A stretch of DNA of 64,000 nucleotides from Williamsia sp. 1135 (GCF_002095395.1 NZ_MJEI01000098.1:62001-126000); one strand, 5' to 3'; counted from the stretch's first letter, positions 18,049 through 26,749 are shown. Notes: a model not told the origin generated them from the letters alone. Numbers and translations: made by a program.

Positions 18049-18630
18049 TCACCGCCCCGACGGCCGATCGATCCGGAACACGTGATGCTGACCGTCGTCG
18101 ACGGGGTTGTCGGGCTGGAGATACCCGGTGGCGATCTGAGTGAATCCGGCAGCCAGCAGCGCGCGCCACGAGGCCGGATTCGCCACTGCCACCGGAACGA
18201 TCACGGTGGTGGACGACGGGTAGTCGTCCCAGCACTTGTCCACCATCTCTTTGATCATCGCGGTGCCGAGACCGTGTCCCGTAAAACGCGTCTCGCCGAT
18301 GAAGTAATCGATCGACAAGGTGCCCTCGGGTACTTCGACGAGCGTCTCCATTTCGACCTGATCGTCGGGATAGTCGGAAAATCGGTATCGCTGGATGAAA
18401 CCGATCGGATCCGGCTCGTGGATGACGATGAAGTCCTCCGACGCCTCCGTTCCGTCGAAGCTGCCGGCGAAGTCGCGTTCGATCGCCTCGTCCGAGGTGT
18501 CGTGGAACCAGAACCTCGCGACGTGCAGATTCTGCAGCCAGGTCTGGATGAGTGGAAGATCCTCGCGGGTGGTGCGGCGGAACTGCATCTCATCAGCTTC
18601 GGCCTCCGGAGGGGCCGGGTCAACCGGCAT
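18049..18630 (-). CDS. GNAT acetyltransferase, aminoglycoside AAC(6')-like
   Basis: A GNAT-fold enzyme of about 193 residues. The opening FRRTTREDLPLIQTWLQNLHVARFW and the acetyl-CoA loop (FTGHGLGTAMI) with NPASWRALLAAGF resemble the AAC(6') and siderophore-acetylating (RimJ-like) branch. It transfers an acetyl group from acetyl-CoA to an amine; the substrate is not known and resistance should not be assumed. Starts at ATG 18630 or 18588 are possible. It lies 11 bases after the SDR gene and is probably co-transcribed. Confidence 0.75.
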   Translation of the reverse strand: MPVDPAPPEAEADEMQFRRTTREDLPLIQTWLQNLHVARFWFHDTSDEAIERDFAGSFDGTEASEDFIVIHEPDPIGFIQRYRFSDYPDDQVEMETLVEVPEGTLSIDYFIGETRFTGHGLGTAMIKEMVDKCWDDYPSSTTVIVPVAVANPASWRALLAAGFTQIATGYLQPDNPVDDGQHHVFRIDRPSGR

Positions 18631-18641
18631 TCTCCCGACGA

Positions 18642-19379
18642 TCAGATGGCTCCACCGTTGACGTAGATGACCTGTCCGTTCACCCACCGGGCTGGGCCGG
18701 CCAGAAACGCAACCGATTCGGCGATGTCCTCGGGCTGTCCGAGACGTTCCAGGGGCGTTGCCTTCTCCAGGGTCTCGATGGTGTCGGAGTCCTTACCGTC
18801 GAGGAACAGAGAAGTCGCGGTCGGACCAGGTGCCACCGCATTGACGGTGATGTCGCGGCCACGTAGTTCACGGGCAAGGATGAGGGTGATGGCATCGACC
18901 GCACCTTTGCTCGCGGCGTAGGGCGCATATCCCGGGAACGCGAGTTTCTTGACTGACGTGGAGAAGTTGATGATCGCGCCACCGGACCGGACCCGTCGTG
19001 CCGCCTGCTGATCAACGACGAATGTGCCGCGAATGTTGGTGCGATGCATTCGGTCCAGGGCGTCGAGGTCGAAGTCGGCGACAGATCCGAGCGTCATGGT
19101 CCCGGCGGTGTTCACGACGACGTCGATACCTCCGAATGCTGCCTCGACGGCATCGAAAGCCTGCGTCATGGCGTTCTCGTCTGCCACGTCGCCGCCGACC
19201 GAGATCGCCGATCCGCCGGTGGCCTCGATGGAGCTCACCACGTCGTCGGCTTTGCCCTTGTTTCCTGCGTAGTGCACGGCAACCGCCATGCCGTCGCGCG
19301 CCAGGCGTTCGGCGACGACCTGGCCGATACCTCCGGAGCCGCCGGTGACGAGTGCTACGCGCATGTTGTTGTCGGACAT
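18642..19379 (-). CDS. Short-chain dehydrogenase/reductase
   Basis: A 245-residue classical SDR: cofactor loop TGGSGGIG (residues about 12-19), NTAG in strand 4, catalytic Ser (INFSTS) and the YAASK active site. It oxidises or reduces a hydroxyl/keto group with NAD(P)H. GAAGGAG lies seven bases before the ATG. Upstream on the same strand is a truncated TetR remnant that was probably its regulator; downstream is the GNAT gene. The substrate is unknown. Confidence 0.88.
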   Translation of the reverse strand: MSDNNMRVALVTGGSGGIGQVVAERLARDGMAVAVHYAGNKGKADDVVSSIEATGGSAISVGGDVADENAMTQAFDAVEAAFGGIDVVVNTAGTMTLGSVADFDLDALDRMHRTNIRGTFVVDQQAARRVRSGGAIINFSTSVKKLAFPGYAPYAASKGAVDAITLILARELRGRDITVNAVAPGPTATSLFLDGKDSDTIETLEKATPLERLGQPEDIAESVAFLAGPARWVNGQVIYVNGGAI

Positions 19380-19412
19380 GTTGATACTCCTTCGAACTGT
19401 GGAAGAAACGGA

Positions 19413-19850
19413 TCAGAGCCTGGGTGCGAGGCGGCGTAACCATTCGACGAACAGCCCGAGTTCGGCTGCGGTGAGGTCGCTCGGCGGATCGGCTTCGACG
19501 GTGGCGGATATCGTCGCGAGAGCGCTTGGCCGGGCGTCGTCGGGGGTTGTTGAATCCTGGGGTGTGAGAATTCCGGTGAACGTGATGTCGCGGACCTCGG
19601 CGGAGATCGAGTGGTCGGGGTACATCTCGGGCCGGGTGATCAGGGCCAGAGCGACGCCGGTGTTCGCCGACATGATCGTGCGGACGGCAACCTCCTTCGG
19701 GACGCGAAGGCGCCCGACTCTGGCCACTCGGTCGACCACGCCGGCCAGCAATTCATGGGATTCGCGAACGGCCAAGGGTTCCTTCTTCAGACCCGGGCCG
19801 AACATGAGCCGGTATGAGTTGGGGTTTGCGAGGGCGAAGCCCGATCTGTT
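19413..19850 (-). pseudogene. TetR regulator remnant lacking its DNA-binding half
   Basis: The frame encodes ALANPNSYRLMFGPGL and onward, the start of the WHG-type C-terminal domain of TetR regulators, and runs on normally to a stop at 19413. The preceding helix-turn-helix (about 100 residues) is absent: upstream of 19850 the frame reads an unrelated short peptide and then enters the divergent acyl-CoA ligase gene at 19939. No helix-turn-helix is encoded in any other frame there. It looks like a 5' deletion. A GTG at 19922 could still begin a 169-residue peptide, but it would not bind DNA as a TetR. Confidence 0.7.
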
Positions 19851-19914
19851 ATCGTCGCAAACATCGCGGCATCTGCTCGTATTGGAGTGTTGAGCTCGAA
19901 GACTTCCGCAAATC

Positions 19915-19928
19915 TGTAACACGTTCTA
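19915..19928. promoter_or_regulatory. KstR operator before the acyl-CoA ligase
   Basis: TGTAACACGTTCTA fits the published KstR consensus TnnAACnnGTTnnA at every fixed position. It lies ten bases before the ligase ATG, so repression would be by promoter occlusion. KstR is the repressor of sterol-catabolism genes in mycobacteria and rhodococci. Confidence 0.7.
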
Positions 19929-19938
19929 GTGTGACCTC

Positions 19939-21564
19939 ATGACTGTTTCTGCGGACGCAACCACTGAATTCGATCACCTGCGCGGCGGTACCCACCTCGG
20001 ACACCTGATGGTTGCCTCGCTCAAACGGCATCACAACGACCCGGTGCTCTTTCTCGGCGAGACCACGCTCACCGGCGGTCAGATGGCCGAGCAGATCAGC
20101 CGTTACATCCAGGCATTCGAGTCGCTCGGTGCCGGTTCCGGAAGCGCGGTCGGACTTCTCGCTCTGAACCGGCCCGAAGTCCTGCTGGTGATCGGTGCGG
20201 GACAGACCCAAGGCTGGCGCCGTAGCGCCCTGCACCCGATGGGCTCGCTCGACGACCACGCGTACGTGCTCTCCGATGCAAAGATCAGCACCCTGGTCAT
20301 CGATCCCGTACCCATGTTCGTCGAGCGCGCGGTGGCCCTGCTCGAGCGGGTCGACAGTCTCAAACAGGTGCTCACCTTGGGCCCGGTGCCCGCCGAGCTG
20401 GCGGACGTGGGCCGCGATGTCATCGCTGAGGCGAACAGGTACGAGTCGAAGCCTCTGGTGGCAGCGGACCTCCCGCCCGACCACGTCGTGTCCATCACGT
20501 ACACCGGCGGCACCACCGGAAAGCCCAAGGGCGTCATCGGTACCGCTCGGGCGATGTCGACCATGACCCAGATCCAGTTGTCGGAGTGGGAGTGGCCGGA
20601 TCACCCTCGCTTCCTCATGTGCACCCCGCTGTCTCACGCCGGGGCAGCGTTTTTCGTGCCGACGCTGATGAAGGGCGGCTCGATGGTGGTGCTGTCCAAG
20701 TTCGACCCCGCGGAGGTCCTGCGCACCATCGAGGAACAGAAGATCACGGCGACGATGCTGGTGCCCTCGATGCTGTACGCGCTGATGGATCATCCGGACT
20801 CGCGTACACGCGACCTTTCTTCTCTCGAGACCGTCTACTACGGGGCGTCCGCGATCAACCCCGTGCGGCTGGCCGAGGCGATCGAGCGGTTCGGGCCGAT
20901 TTTCGCGCAGTACTACGGGCAGTCCGAGGCGCCGATGGTGATCAGCTATCTGCCCAAGGGTGCTCACGATGCCAAGCGGTTGTCGAGCTGCGGACGGCCG
21001 TCGGCGTTCTTGCGTACCGCGCTCATCGGTGACGACGGCAAACCGGTGCCGGTGGGGGAGCCCGGCGAGATCTGTGTCGCCGGGCCATTGCTGGCCGGTG
21101 GGTACTGGGGTCTGCCCGAGGCCACCGCCGAGACGTTCAAAGACGGGTGGCTGCGCACCGGTGACGTCGCCCGCGAGGACGAGGACGGCTACTGGTTCAT
21201 CGTCGACCGGACCAAGGACATGATCGTCACCGGCGGATTCAATGTCTTCCCTCGGGAGGTCGAGGACGTTGTCGCCGAGCATCCTTCGGTGGCCCAGGTC
21301 GGTGTCATCGGGGTGCCCGACGAGAAGTGGGGTGAAGCCGTGACAGCGATCGTCGTGCTGCGGTCGGACGCACCCACCGACGAGGGTTCGATCGCGACGA
21401 TGATCTCCGAGATCCAGAGCGCGGTAAAGGACCGCAAAGGGTCGGTGCAGTCGCCGAAACAGATCATCATCGCCGAGTCCCTACCGCTCACCGCGCTGGG
21501 TAAGCCGGACAAGAAATCACTGCGCAAGCAGTACTGGAGCGACAGTGATCGATCGGTCGGCTGA
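19939..21564 (+). CDS. Fatty-acyl/steroid-CoA ligase (FadD type)
   Basis: A 541-residue adenylate-forming enzyme: the AMP-binding motif YTGGTTGKPKG, the ATP motif YYGQSEAP, LRTGDVAREDEDGYWFIVDR and the C-terminal catalytic lysine region LTALGKPDKKSLR. It activates a carboxylic acid to its CoA thioester through an acyl-adenylate. The KstR-like operator upstream suggests a sterol side-chain or related acid as substrate; FadD8-like proteins are a possible match, but I cannot confirm this. It is divergent from the truncated TetR and ends seven bases before the convergent bioN-like gene. Confidence 0.85.
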   Translation: MTVSADATTEFDHLRGGTHLGHLMVASLKRHHNDPVLFLGETTLTGGQMAEQISRYIQAFESLGAGSGSAVGLLALNRPEVLLVIGAGQTQGWRRSALHPMGSLDDHAYVLSDAKISTLVIDPVPMFVERAVALLERVDSLKQVLTLGPVPAELADVGRDVIAEANRYESKPLVAADLPPDHVVSITYTGGTTGKPKGVIGTARAMSTMTQIQLSEWEWPDHPRFLMCTPLSHAGAAFFVPTLMKGGSMVVLSKFDPAEVLRTIEEQKITATMLVPSMLYALMDHPDSRTRDLSSLETVYYGASAINPVRLAEAIERFGPIFAQYYGQSEAPMVISYLPKGAHDAKRLSSCGRPSAFLRTALIGDDGKPVPVGEPGEICVAGPLLAGGYWGLPEATAETFKDGWLRTGDVAREDEDGYWFIVDRTKDMIVTGGFNVFPREVEDVVAEHPSVAQVGVIGVPDEKWGEAVTAIVVLRSDAPTDEGSIATMISEIQSAVKDRKGSVQSPKQIIIAESLPLTALGKPDKKSLRKQYWSDSDRSVG

Positions 21565-21571
21565 GGCCGGA

Positions 21572-22174
21572 TCAGTCGAGCCCGCGCGCGGTGAGCGACT
21601 CGGCGAATCCGTCCGCGGCGTGCAGGGTGGCGATCACCGCGGGAGCCACCACGACACGAGGTGAGAACCGCAGTCCCCGTGCGCGGCGGGCTTCGTCGAC
21701 CTGCGCGATGATCTCGACCATCAGCGGAATCGCGCGGATGGCCAGTGCCATGGCGAGCGCGATCTGACTCGGCCTCATGCCGATACGGGACAGCGGGCTC
21801 AGCATTGTGGTCAGTGCAGCGAGCATGGCGGTCGTCTTCGTGGTCAGGGTCACCACGGCGGCAAGGGCAACCGACAACACGAGCACGCCACACACGACGA
21901 CGGCCCTGGCCCAGTCCGTGAAGACGATCTGGAACACGAAGACGAATCCGACCACCCAGACCAGCGGTCGCAGCTGTTCCAGGGCCACCCGCGGGCCGAT
22001 CGCGGCCAGTGCGTAGACGCCGGCCACGGCAAGAGCGGCAACGGCCAGGCGCAACGGGCTGGTGACCAGGAGAGCCATCACGAGGATGGTCACGGCGAGT
22101 AGCAGGAGCTTCACGCCTGCGGGCAGTCGGTGAACGAGGGATCGGCCGGGCCGGTAGATCCCCAGGACACTCAC
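21572..22174 (-). CDS. bioN: ECF transporter T component, BioN-like
   Basis: A 200-residue membrane protein (EcfT/CbiQ family) with about five hydrophobic spans and the coupling-helix signature EARRARG near residue 163. It links the ATPase to the substrate-binding BioY. It is the last gene of a three-gene operon bioY-bioM-bioN, each overlapping the next by four bases (ATGA), and ends seven bases from the convergent FadD gene. The family is firm and biotin as substrate follows from BioY. Confidence 0.87.
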   Translation of the reverse strand: MSVLGIYRPGRSLVHRLPAGVKLLLLAVTILVMALLVTSPLRLAVAALAVAGVYALAAIGPRVALEQLRPLVWVVGFVFVFQIVFTDWARAVVVCGVLVLSVALAAVVTLTTKTTAMLAALTTMLSPLSRIGMRPSQIALAMALAIRAIPLMVEIIAQVDEARRARGLRFSPRVVVAPAVIATLHAADGFAESLTARGLD

Positions 22175-22869
22175 GACATCAACTCGCGGTAGGCGGCGAT
22201 GGCGACCCCCGGTGGACCGTCGCAGTGGACGGCGCCGTCATCGATGACGATGACCCGGTCGAAATCGCTCAGCAGCTCGAGGTCATGGGATACCACGATC
22301 AGTTGCTCGTCGATCGTCGCGAAGGTGTTGCGCAACATGCTCGTGTTCCGCAGGTCGAGCAAAGTGGTGGGTTCGTCGGCGACGATCACCGCAGGGTCGG
22401 TGACCAGTACCGAAGCCAGGGCGAGCAGTTGCTTCTGCCCGCCCGACAAGCGATGAGCGGGATGATCGGCGTGCTCGTGCAGGCCGAACCGTTTCAGCGT
22501 CTGTGCAACTCGATGCTCCCGTTCTTCGCGAGACAGTTCGCTGCGGGAGAGCGACAGATCCACGTCCTCGGCGACCGTCGGCATGATGATCTGACGGTCG
22601 GGATCGGTGAACACGAAGCCGACCATCTTGCGGACCTCGCGTGCCCGGCGCCGGGTCGGAACACCGTTGACCCACACCGACCCTCGGTCCGGAATCACCA
22701 GACCGTTCACCATCCGCGCCAACGTCGACTTGCCGCTGCCGTTGGAGCCGACGATGCCGATCCTGCGCTCGGTCAGGGTCAGGGACACGTCCCGAACGAC
22801 AGTTCTGTCCCCGAAGGCGTGGCCCACATTCTCGAAGACCACCCCAGACTGTGAACGCTCGGCAGTCAT
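22171..22869 (-). CDS. bioM: ECF transporter ATPase, BioM-like
   Basis: A 232-residue ABC ATPase: Walker A GSNGSGKST, the ECF-type Q-loop FTDPDRQI, signature LSGGQKQ, Walker B VIVADEPTTLLD and switch His in VVSHD. It powers biotin uptake with BioN and BioY. The frame stays open far upstream through the bioY gene, but the true start is the ATG at 22869, which overlaps the bioY stop as ATGA. Confidence 0.9.
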   Translation of the reverse strand: MTAERSQSGVVFENVGHAFGDRTVVRDVSLTLTERRIGIVGSNGSGKSTLARMVNGLVIPDRGSVWVNGVPTRRRAREVRKMVGFVFTDPDRQIIMPTVAEDVDLSLSRSELSREEREHRVAQTLKRFGLHEHADHPAHRLSGGQKQLLALASVLVTDPAVIVADEPTTLLDLRNTSMLRNTFATIDEQLIVVSHDLELLSDFDRVIVIDDGAVHCDGPPGVAIAAYRELMS

Positions 22870-23495
22870 GCACCACCGGTGTTGCGGCGTATCCGCAGCG
22901 GTCTGATCAATCCGGGGTAACCGCGGTGGACCTGGCGTGCCACCAATGCGGTGATCACCGCCTTCGCCACGTCCCCCGCCACGTAGATGCCGTTGGTCGA
23001 CAACGCTCCCCACCAACTCAGGTCGGTGCGCAGCAACAGACCGATCGTCCCGAACAGGTAGATGACTCCCATGCCGCCGACGATGTTGATCACGATGCCC
23101 GGCAGCACCCGGTACCGCGGCATCATCGTCGCCGTCAGGATCCCGATCACGACGACAGCGGGAAGCCAGCCGATGAAGAAGCCGGCGGTGGGGGACGTCA
23201 GTGAAACCAGTCCGGTGCGGCCGCCGGCCAGTATGGGGAGCCCGGCGATGGCGAGCAGCGAGAAAATGATCACCGCGAGCCCGCCCTTGCGCCACCCGAG
23301 GATGGCTCCGGCAAGCATCACTCCGAGGGTCTGCAGGGTGATCGGCACCCCGCTCGGCCCGATGGTGATCGTGCCCGGCAGTCCCAACGCTGCGATCAGG
23401 GCGGCGAACACCGCCGCCTGCGTCAGGTCGCCGACCCCGATTGCCCAGCGCGCTCGCGATGTCGGGTTCTCGTGCACATAATCCGTGGAAGACAT
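22866..23495 (-). CDS. bioY: Biotin-binding S component BioY
   Basis: A 209-residue, six-span membrane protein with the BioY signature: PGTITIGPSGVPITLQTLGVMLAG and the GGRTGLVSLTSPTAGFFIGW loop. It binds biotin at the membrane. I chose ATG 23495, which has AAGAGG eight bases upstream; GTG 23504 would overlap that site. A small hairpin lies just upstream of the ribosome site. It heads the bioY-bioM-bioN operon. Confidence 0.92.
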   Translation of the reverse strand: MSSTDYVHENPTSRARWAIGVGDLTQAAVFAALIAALGLPGTITIGPSGVPITLQTLGVMLAGAILGWRKGGLAVIIFSLLAIAGLPILAGGRTGLVSLTSPTAGFFIGWLPAVVVIGILTATMMPRYRVLPGIVINIVGGMGVIYLFGTIGLLLRTDLSWWGALSTNGIYVAGDVAKAVITALVARQVHRGYPGLIRPLRIRRNTGGA

Positions 23496-23510
23496 TCCAG
23501 TCACCTCTTA

Positions 23511-23529
23511 CCCATCTTTTCCAGATGGG
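23511..23529 (-). promoter_or_regulatory. Hairpin just upstream of the bioY ribosome site
   Basis: CCCATCT and AGATGGG pair over a five-base loop (GGAAA on the transcript). The 3' side ends a few bases before the AAGAGG ribosome site. It could tune translation or be a protein site; no known biotin operator (BirA or BioQ type) was recognised here. Confidence 0.35.
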
Positions 23530-23663
23530 ATTATGTCCCGTGCGGGTGCGAATCCCAGAATCGGGCGACCCTTGCGATCCAGCCGAGCCCAAGGACGTGT
23601 CGGTACCGGGCGCTACCTTCGGCAGCAGCCATTGTGGCTGGCCATGCACGAAGGGAGCACCTC

Positions 23664-24305
23664 ATGACCGATCCCGACCGCACGCTTCTCGCGATATTGC
23701 TCGACCGCTCGGGTTCGATGGCGTCCATCCAGGACGACACCGAAGGCGGATTCAACACGTTCATCGACAAACAGCGACTGGCCGCAAAGTTCGTCGGTGT
23801 CACGCTGGCGCAGTTCGATACCGAGTACGACGTCGTCTATACGAACCGGTCGATCGATGAGGTGCCGACTCTCGACCTGCAACCGCGGGGAGGGACCGCA
23901 CTCTACGACGGAATCGGTCGGCTCATCACCGAGGTCGGCAGAGACCTGGCTTCATTGCCGGAGTCCGAACGCCCAGGGGCCGTGACCGTCGTGGTGCTGA
24001 CGGATGGTCACGAGAACTCCAGTCGGGAATGGACCCACGACGCGGTCAAGGCGGCGATCACGCGCCAGGAACAGCACTACGCGTGGGACTTCCTGTTCCT
24101 CGGAGCGAACATGGACGCCGTGGCGGTCGGGACCTCGATGGGATTCGCGGGTAACAAGTCGATCACCTACACGACGTCGTCGGCAGGAGTCGAGGGCGCG
24201 TTCGCGGCCGCCGCGTCCTACAACGTCCGCAAGATGTCGGCCCCGCTCGGTGCGCCTCCGGTCGACGGCTTCTCTGATGAGGACCGTGCCGGCGCCGCCC
24301 GCTAG
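23664..24305 (+). CDS. VWA domain protein
   Basis: A 213-residue single von Willebrand factor A domain. The MIDAS metal site is intact: LDRSGSM near residue 14 (DxSxS), a Thr in GGTALYD and Asp in VVLTDGHENSS. It has no signal peptide, so it is likely cytosolic. Such stand-alone VWA proteins mediate protein-protein contacts; no partner is evident. AAGGGAG lies six bases before the ATG. It is divergent from bioY and followed by a strong terminator. Confidence 0.85.
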   Translation: MTDPDRTLLAILLDRSGSMASIQDDTEGGFNTFIDKQRLAAKFVGVTLAQFDTEYDVVYTNRSIDEVPTLDLQPRGGTALYDGIGRLITEVGRDLASLPESERPGAVTVVVLTDGHENSSREWTHDAVKAAITRQEQHYAWDFLFLGANMDAVAVGTSMGFAGNKSITYTTSSAGVEGAFAAAASYNVRKMSAPLGAPPVDGFSDEDRAGAAR

Positions 24306-24325
24306 TGCACTCGGGAAGAGCACCC

Positions 24326-24357
24326 GGTGGGGCGTTCCCTCTCGGGAGTGCCCCACC
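24326..24357. terminator. Hairpin terminator between VWA gene and rtcB
   Basis: Arms 24326-24339 and 24344-24357 pair over 14 positions (12 Watson-Crick, two G-T wobble) with a TCTC loop. It lies between convergent genes, 21 bases after the VWA stop and 28 before the rtcB stop. Confidence 0.75.
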
Positions 24358-24384
24358 GTGATGTCCCGGTGCCTGCTGGACGTT

Positions 24385-25584
24385 CTAGCCCTTCACGCAG
24401 ACCACCTGGCGCAGGTGTGCGACCACCTCGACCAGGTCGGTCTGAGCCGCGATCACCGCGTCGATGTCCTTGTAGGCGGCAGGGATCTCATCGACGACAC
24501 CCGCGTCCTTCCTGGATTCGACACCGGTCGTCTGCGCGACCAGATCATCGGCGGTGAACATCTTCCGGGCCTTGGTCCGGCTCATCTTCCGTCCTGCGCC
24601 GTGTGACGCGGAGTAGAAGGATTTCGCCGAACCCAGTCCACGCACCACGTACGATCCGGTGCCCATGGACCCCGGGATCAAGCCCATGTCGCCCGACCCC
24701 GCGCGAATGGCGCCCTTACGGGTCACCAGCAGTTCGAGACCGTCGATCTCCTCGGTTGCGACATAATTGTGGTGGCATGAGATCGGCTCGTCGAATACGA
24801 CAGTCCGGGACGGGAAAGACTCCCGTACGGCTGCGCACACCAACTCGAGCATCACCGCGCGGTTGCGTGCCGCGTACTCCTGAGCCCAGGTGAGATCGTG
24901 ACGGTAGGCGTCCATCTCCGGGGTGCCGGTGACGAACACCGCGAGGTCACGATCCGGAAGGTCGGCATTGTGGGGGAGTGCTGCTGCGACCGCCATGTGA
25001 CGATCGGCGAGCTCCTTGCCGATGTTTCGCGAACCGGAGTGCAGCATCACCCAGACAGCGTTGTCACCCTCGGCAACGCAGATCTCGATGAAGTGGTTGC
25101 CGCCGCCGAGGGTGCCGATCTGCTTGTGCGCCCGGGTGTCGAGCTGCTGCACACCACGATCGAGATCGCCGAACCGAGACCAGAAGTCGCCCCAGCCACC
25201 GCCGACCGCCAGCTCGCGCAGGTTGACCGGGCGCTTGTGCGAGTGAAAGCCCACCGGGACCTTCGCTTCGATCGCCGACCGCATCCCGGAGAGATCGTCA
25301 GGCAGGTCAGAGGCGACGAGATCGGTTCGAACAGCGGTCATTCCACATCCGATGTCGACTCCGACAGCGGCAGGGCATATCGCGTCACGCATGGCGATCA
25401 CCGATCCGACGGTGGCTCCCTTGCCCACGTGGACGTCGGGCATCACCCGGACCCCGTGCACCCATGGCAACTGCGACACCCGGCGCAGCTGTTTCACGGC
25501 CTCTTGCTCGATCGTCTCTTCGTCGGCCCACAACAGGGTCGAGGCGGACGCGCCGGAAAGGGCAACGGGGAAACGGGAGTTCAT
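24385..25584 (-). CDS. rtcB: RNA-splicing ligase RtcB
   Basis: A 399-residue RtcB. Metal and guanylate-binding motifs are present: MPDVHVGKGATVGSV, the Cys of GVDIGCGMTAVRT, GTLGGGNHFIEI, SCHHNY and SASHGAGRKMSRT near the guanylated His. It joins RNA ends carrying 2',3'-cyclic phosphate or 3'-phosphate to 5'-OH using GTP and Mn2+. No archease, RtcA or RtcR gene is beside it here. The frame is open about 270 bases further upstream, but the conserved N-terminus begins at the ATG at 25584, preceded by AGGAAC. Confidence 0.93.
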   Translation of the reverse strand: MNSRFPVALSGASASTLLWADEETIEQEAVKQLRRVSQLPWVHGVRVMPDVHVGKGATVGSVIAMRDAICPAAVGVDIGCGMTAVRTDLVASDLPDDLSGMRSAIEAKVPVGFHSHKRPVNLRELAVGGGWGDFWSRFGDLDRGVQQLDTRAHKQIGTLGGGNHFIEICVAEGDNAVWVMLHSGSRNIGKELADRHMAVAAALPHNADLPDRDLAVFVTGTPEMDAYRHDLTWAQEYAARNRAVMLELVCAAVRESFPSRTVVFDEPISCHHNYVATEEIDGLELLVTRKGAIRAGSGDMGLIPGSMGTGSYVVRGLGSAKSFYSASHGAGRKMSRTKARKMFTADDLVAQTTGVESRKDAGVVDEIPAAYKDIDAVIAAQTDLVEVVAHLRQVVCVKG

Positions 25585-25710
25585 GACAGGAGTTCCTTGA
25601 TAGACGGCGTTTGGCCACCAATGGATGGCTCGCTCAAGGTATTTGGGTCGACGCCGTGGTGTCCACCGATTTGTTCGTCTCGTACCGGTGGCCGGTCGTA
25701 CGATGGGGCC

Positions 25711-26259
25711 ATGGGAACTCGCACTGTGGGACCGCTCACCGCGGCCGAAGTCGACGGCCTCCGCGTCGCCGATTACGCCTACCCGGAGGTGGGCGCCACT
25801 GCGACCGAGCCGCCCGATGGGTACCACCACCTCCGCCGTGAGCGGGTCATCGGCCACGGCGAAGCCCTGTTCCGCTCGAGCGGTTCAGATGTGCTGCAGT
25901 GGCAGATCCAGCTGCGTAGCGGTTTCACCGTCAACGCCTCGGCGAACGTCATCGTCGAAGGTGCGAGCGCCCTGCTCGGGATCGGCGTTGGTCGCCTCCG
26001 GCTCAAAGCGCCCGTTCGCGTCGTGTATGTGATCGATGAACCACGCCGCCAGGGTTTCGCCTACGGCACACTGCCCGGGCACCCGGAGTCGGGTGAGGAA
26101 CTGTTCTGCGTCGAACACCGATCCGATGATTCGGTTGTGCTGGTGATAGCCGCTTTCTCGCGGCCCCAGACGACGTTGGCCAAGGGCGCCGGACCGCTTG
26201 GCAGAGTGGGCCAGCGACTGATCACCGTCAGATACCTGCGATCGCTTCGCGATCGCTGA
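25711..26259 (+). CDS. DUF1990 family protein
   Basis: A 182-residue protein of the DUF1990 family (GYHHLRRERVIGHGEALF; then a beta-rich core; and a C-terminal VGQRLITVRYLRSL). It has no signal peptide or membrane span, and its function is unknown. The upstream frame extends over the rtcB gene, but the family begins at the ATG at 25711. It is divergent from rtcB and convergent with the VOC gene. Confidence 0.75.
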   Translation: MGTRTVGPLTAAEVDGLRVADYAYPEVGATATEPPDGYHHLRRERVIGHGEALFRSSGSDVLQWQIQLRSGFTVNASANVIVEGASALLGIGVGRLRLKAPVRVVYVIDEPRRQGFAYGTLPGHPESGEELFCVEHRSDDSVVLVIAAFSRPQTTLAKGAGPLGRVGQRLITVRYLRSLRDR

Positions 26260-26269
26260 CCGCGATCAG

Positions 26270-26320
26270 CTGAAACTGACCACACTCAACTGAAACTGAC
26301 CACACTCAACTGAAACTGAC
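26270..26320. repeat. 20-base tandem repeat spanning a stop codon
   Basis: CTGAAACTGAC occurs at 26270, 26290 and 26310, as part of a 20-base unit present two and a half times. The rightmost copy encodes the last residues and stop of the VOC gene (minus strand), so the other copies are duplications of a gene end into the gap with the DUF1990 gene. Confidence 0.85.
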
Positions 26321-26749
26321 TTGGCCCGCGTCGTCCACCTGCCAGCCCGGGTTGTGGGCGATTTCCCAGATGATGTCATTCGGGTCCAGGACATGTCCGT
26401 GAAATGTCCCACCGAACGCACTGTCACTTGCCTGCTTCAGCACCCGGCCTCCAGCGGCGACCATCGACTCGATCAAGGGAACGACCTCGTCGCGACTACT
26501 CACGTTGTGCGCCAATGTGATCCCACGGGCAGAGGCACTGTGCAGATCCGCGGGTACGTCACTGCCGAGGTCTTCGGCGAACTTCGCGCTGTCGAAAAAG
26601 CCCAGAGTCATCCGCGGCGCGATCTGAAAGAAGATGATCTCGTCCGGGACGTCGAGCAGTGGCGTCCAACCCAGCCCGTCTCGATAAAACGTACGGACAG
26701 CGGGCAGGTCAGGGGTCGAGAACGTGAGGAAATTGATCTCTTGCTGCAT
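26306..26749 (-). CDS. VOC/glyoxalase superfamily protein
   Basis: A 147-residue vicinal-oxygen-chelate protein with two beta-alpha-beta-beta-beta units ([24 protein letters not shown]; second unit ending [14 protein letters not shown], with a metal-type Glu). Functions in the family range from glyoxalase to dioxygenase and antibiotic binding; none can be assigned. It is convergent with DUF1990 and its 3' end lies in a tandem repeat. Confidence 0.82.
   Translation of the reverse strand: MQQEINFLTFSTPDLPAVRTFYRDGLGWTPLLDVPDEIIFFQIAPRMTLGFFDSAKFAEDLGSDVPADLHSASARGITLAHNVSSRDEVVPLIESMVAAGGRVLKQASDSAFGGTFHGHVLDPNDIIWEIAHNPGWQVDDAGQVSFS

Noticed and set aside
15818-18085. A 755-codon open frame on the plus strand across glnN
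   Set aside because: It is antisense to the well-conserved glutamine synthetase III and rich in Val, Asp, Glu, Arg and Gly as expected for a GC-rich shadow frame.
23540-23580. tRNA-like T-arm sequence near GGGTGCGAATCCC
   Set aside because: No acceptor, D or anticodon stems can be folded around it.
22870-23649. Possible N-terminal extension of bioM through the bioY gene
   Set aside because: The stretch is the wrong frame of bioY; the ATPase fold and ATGA overlap set the start at 22869.
24898-25710. Possible long N-terminal extension of the DUF1990 gene
   Set aside because: This part of the frame lies antisense to rtcB and in the divergent gap; the family begins at the ATG at 25711.
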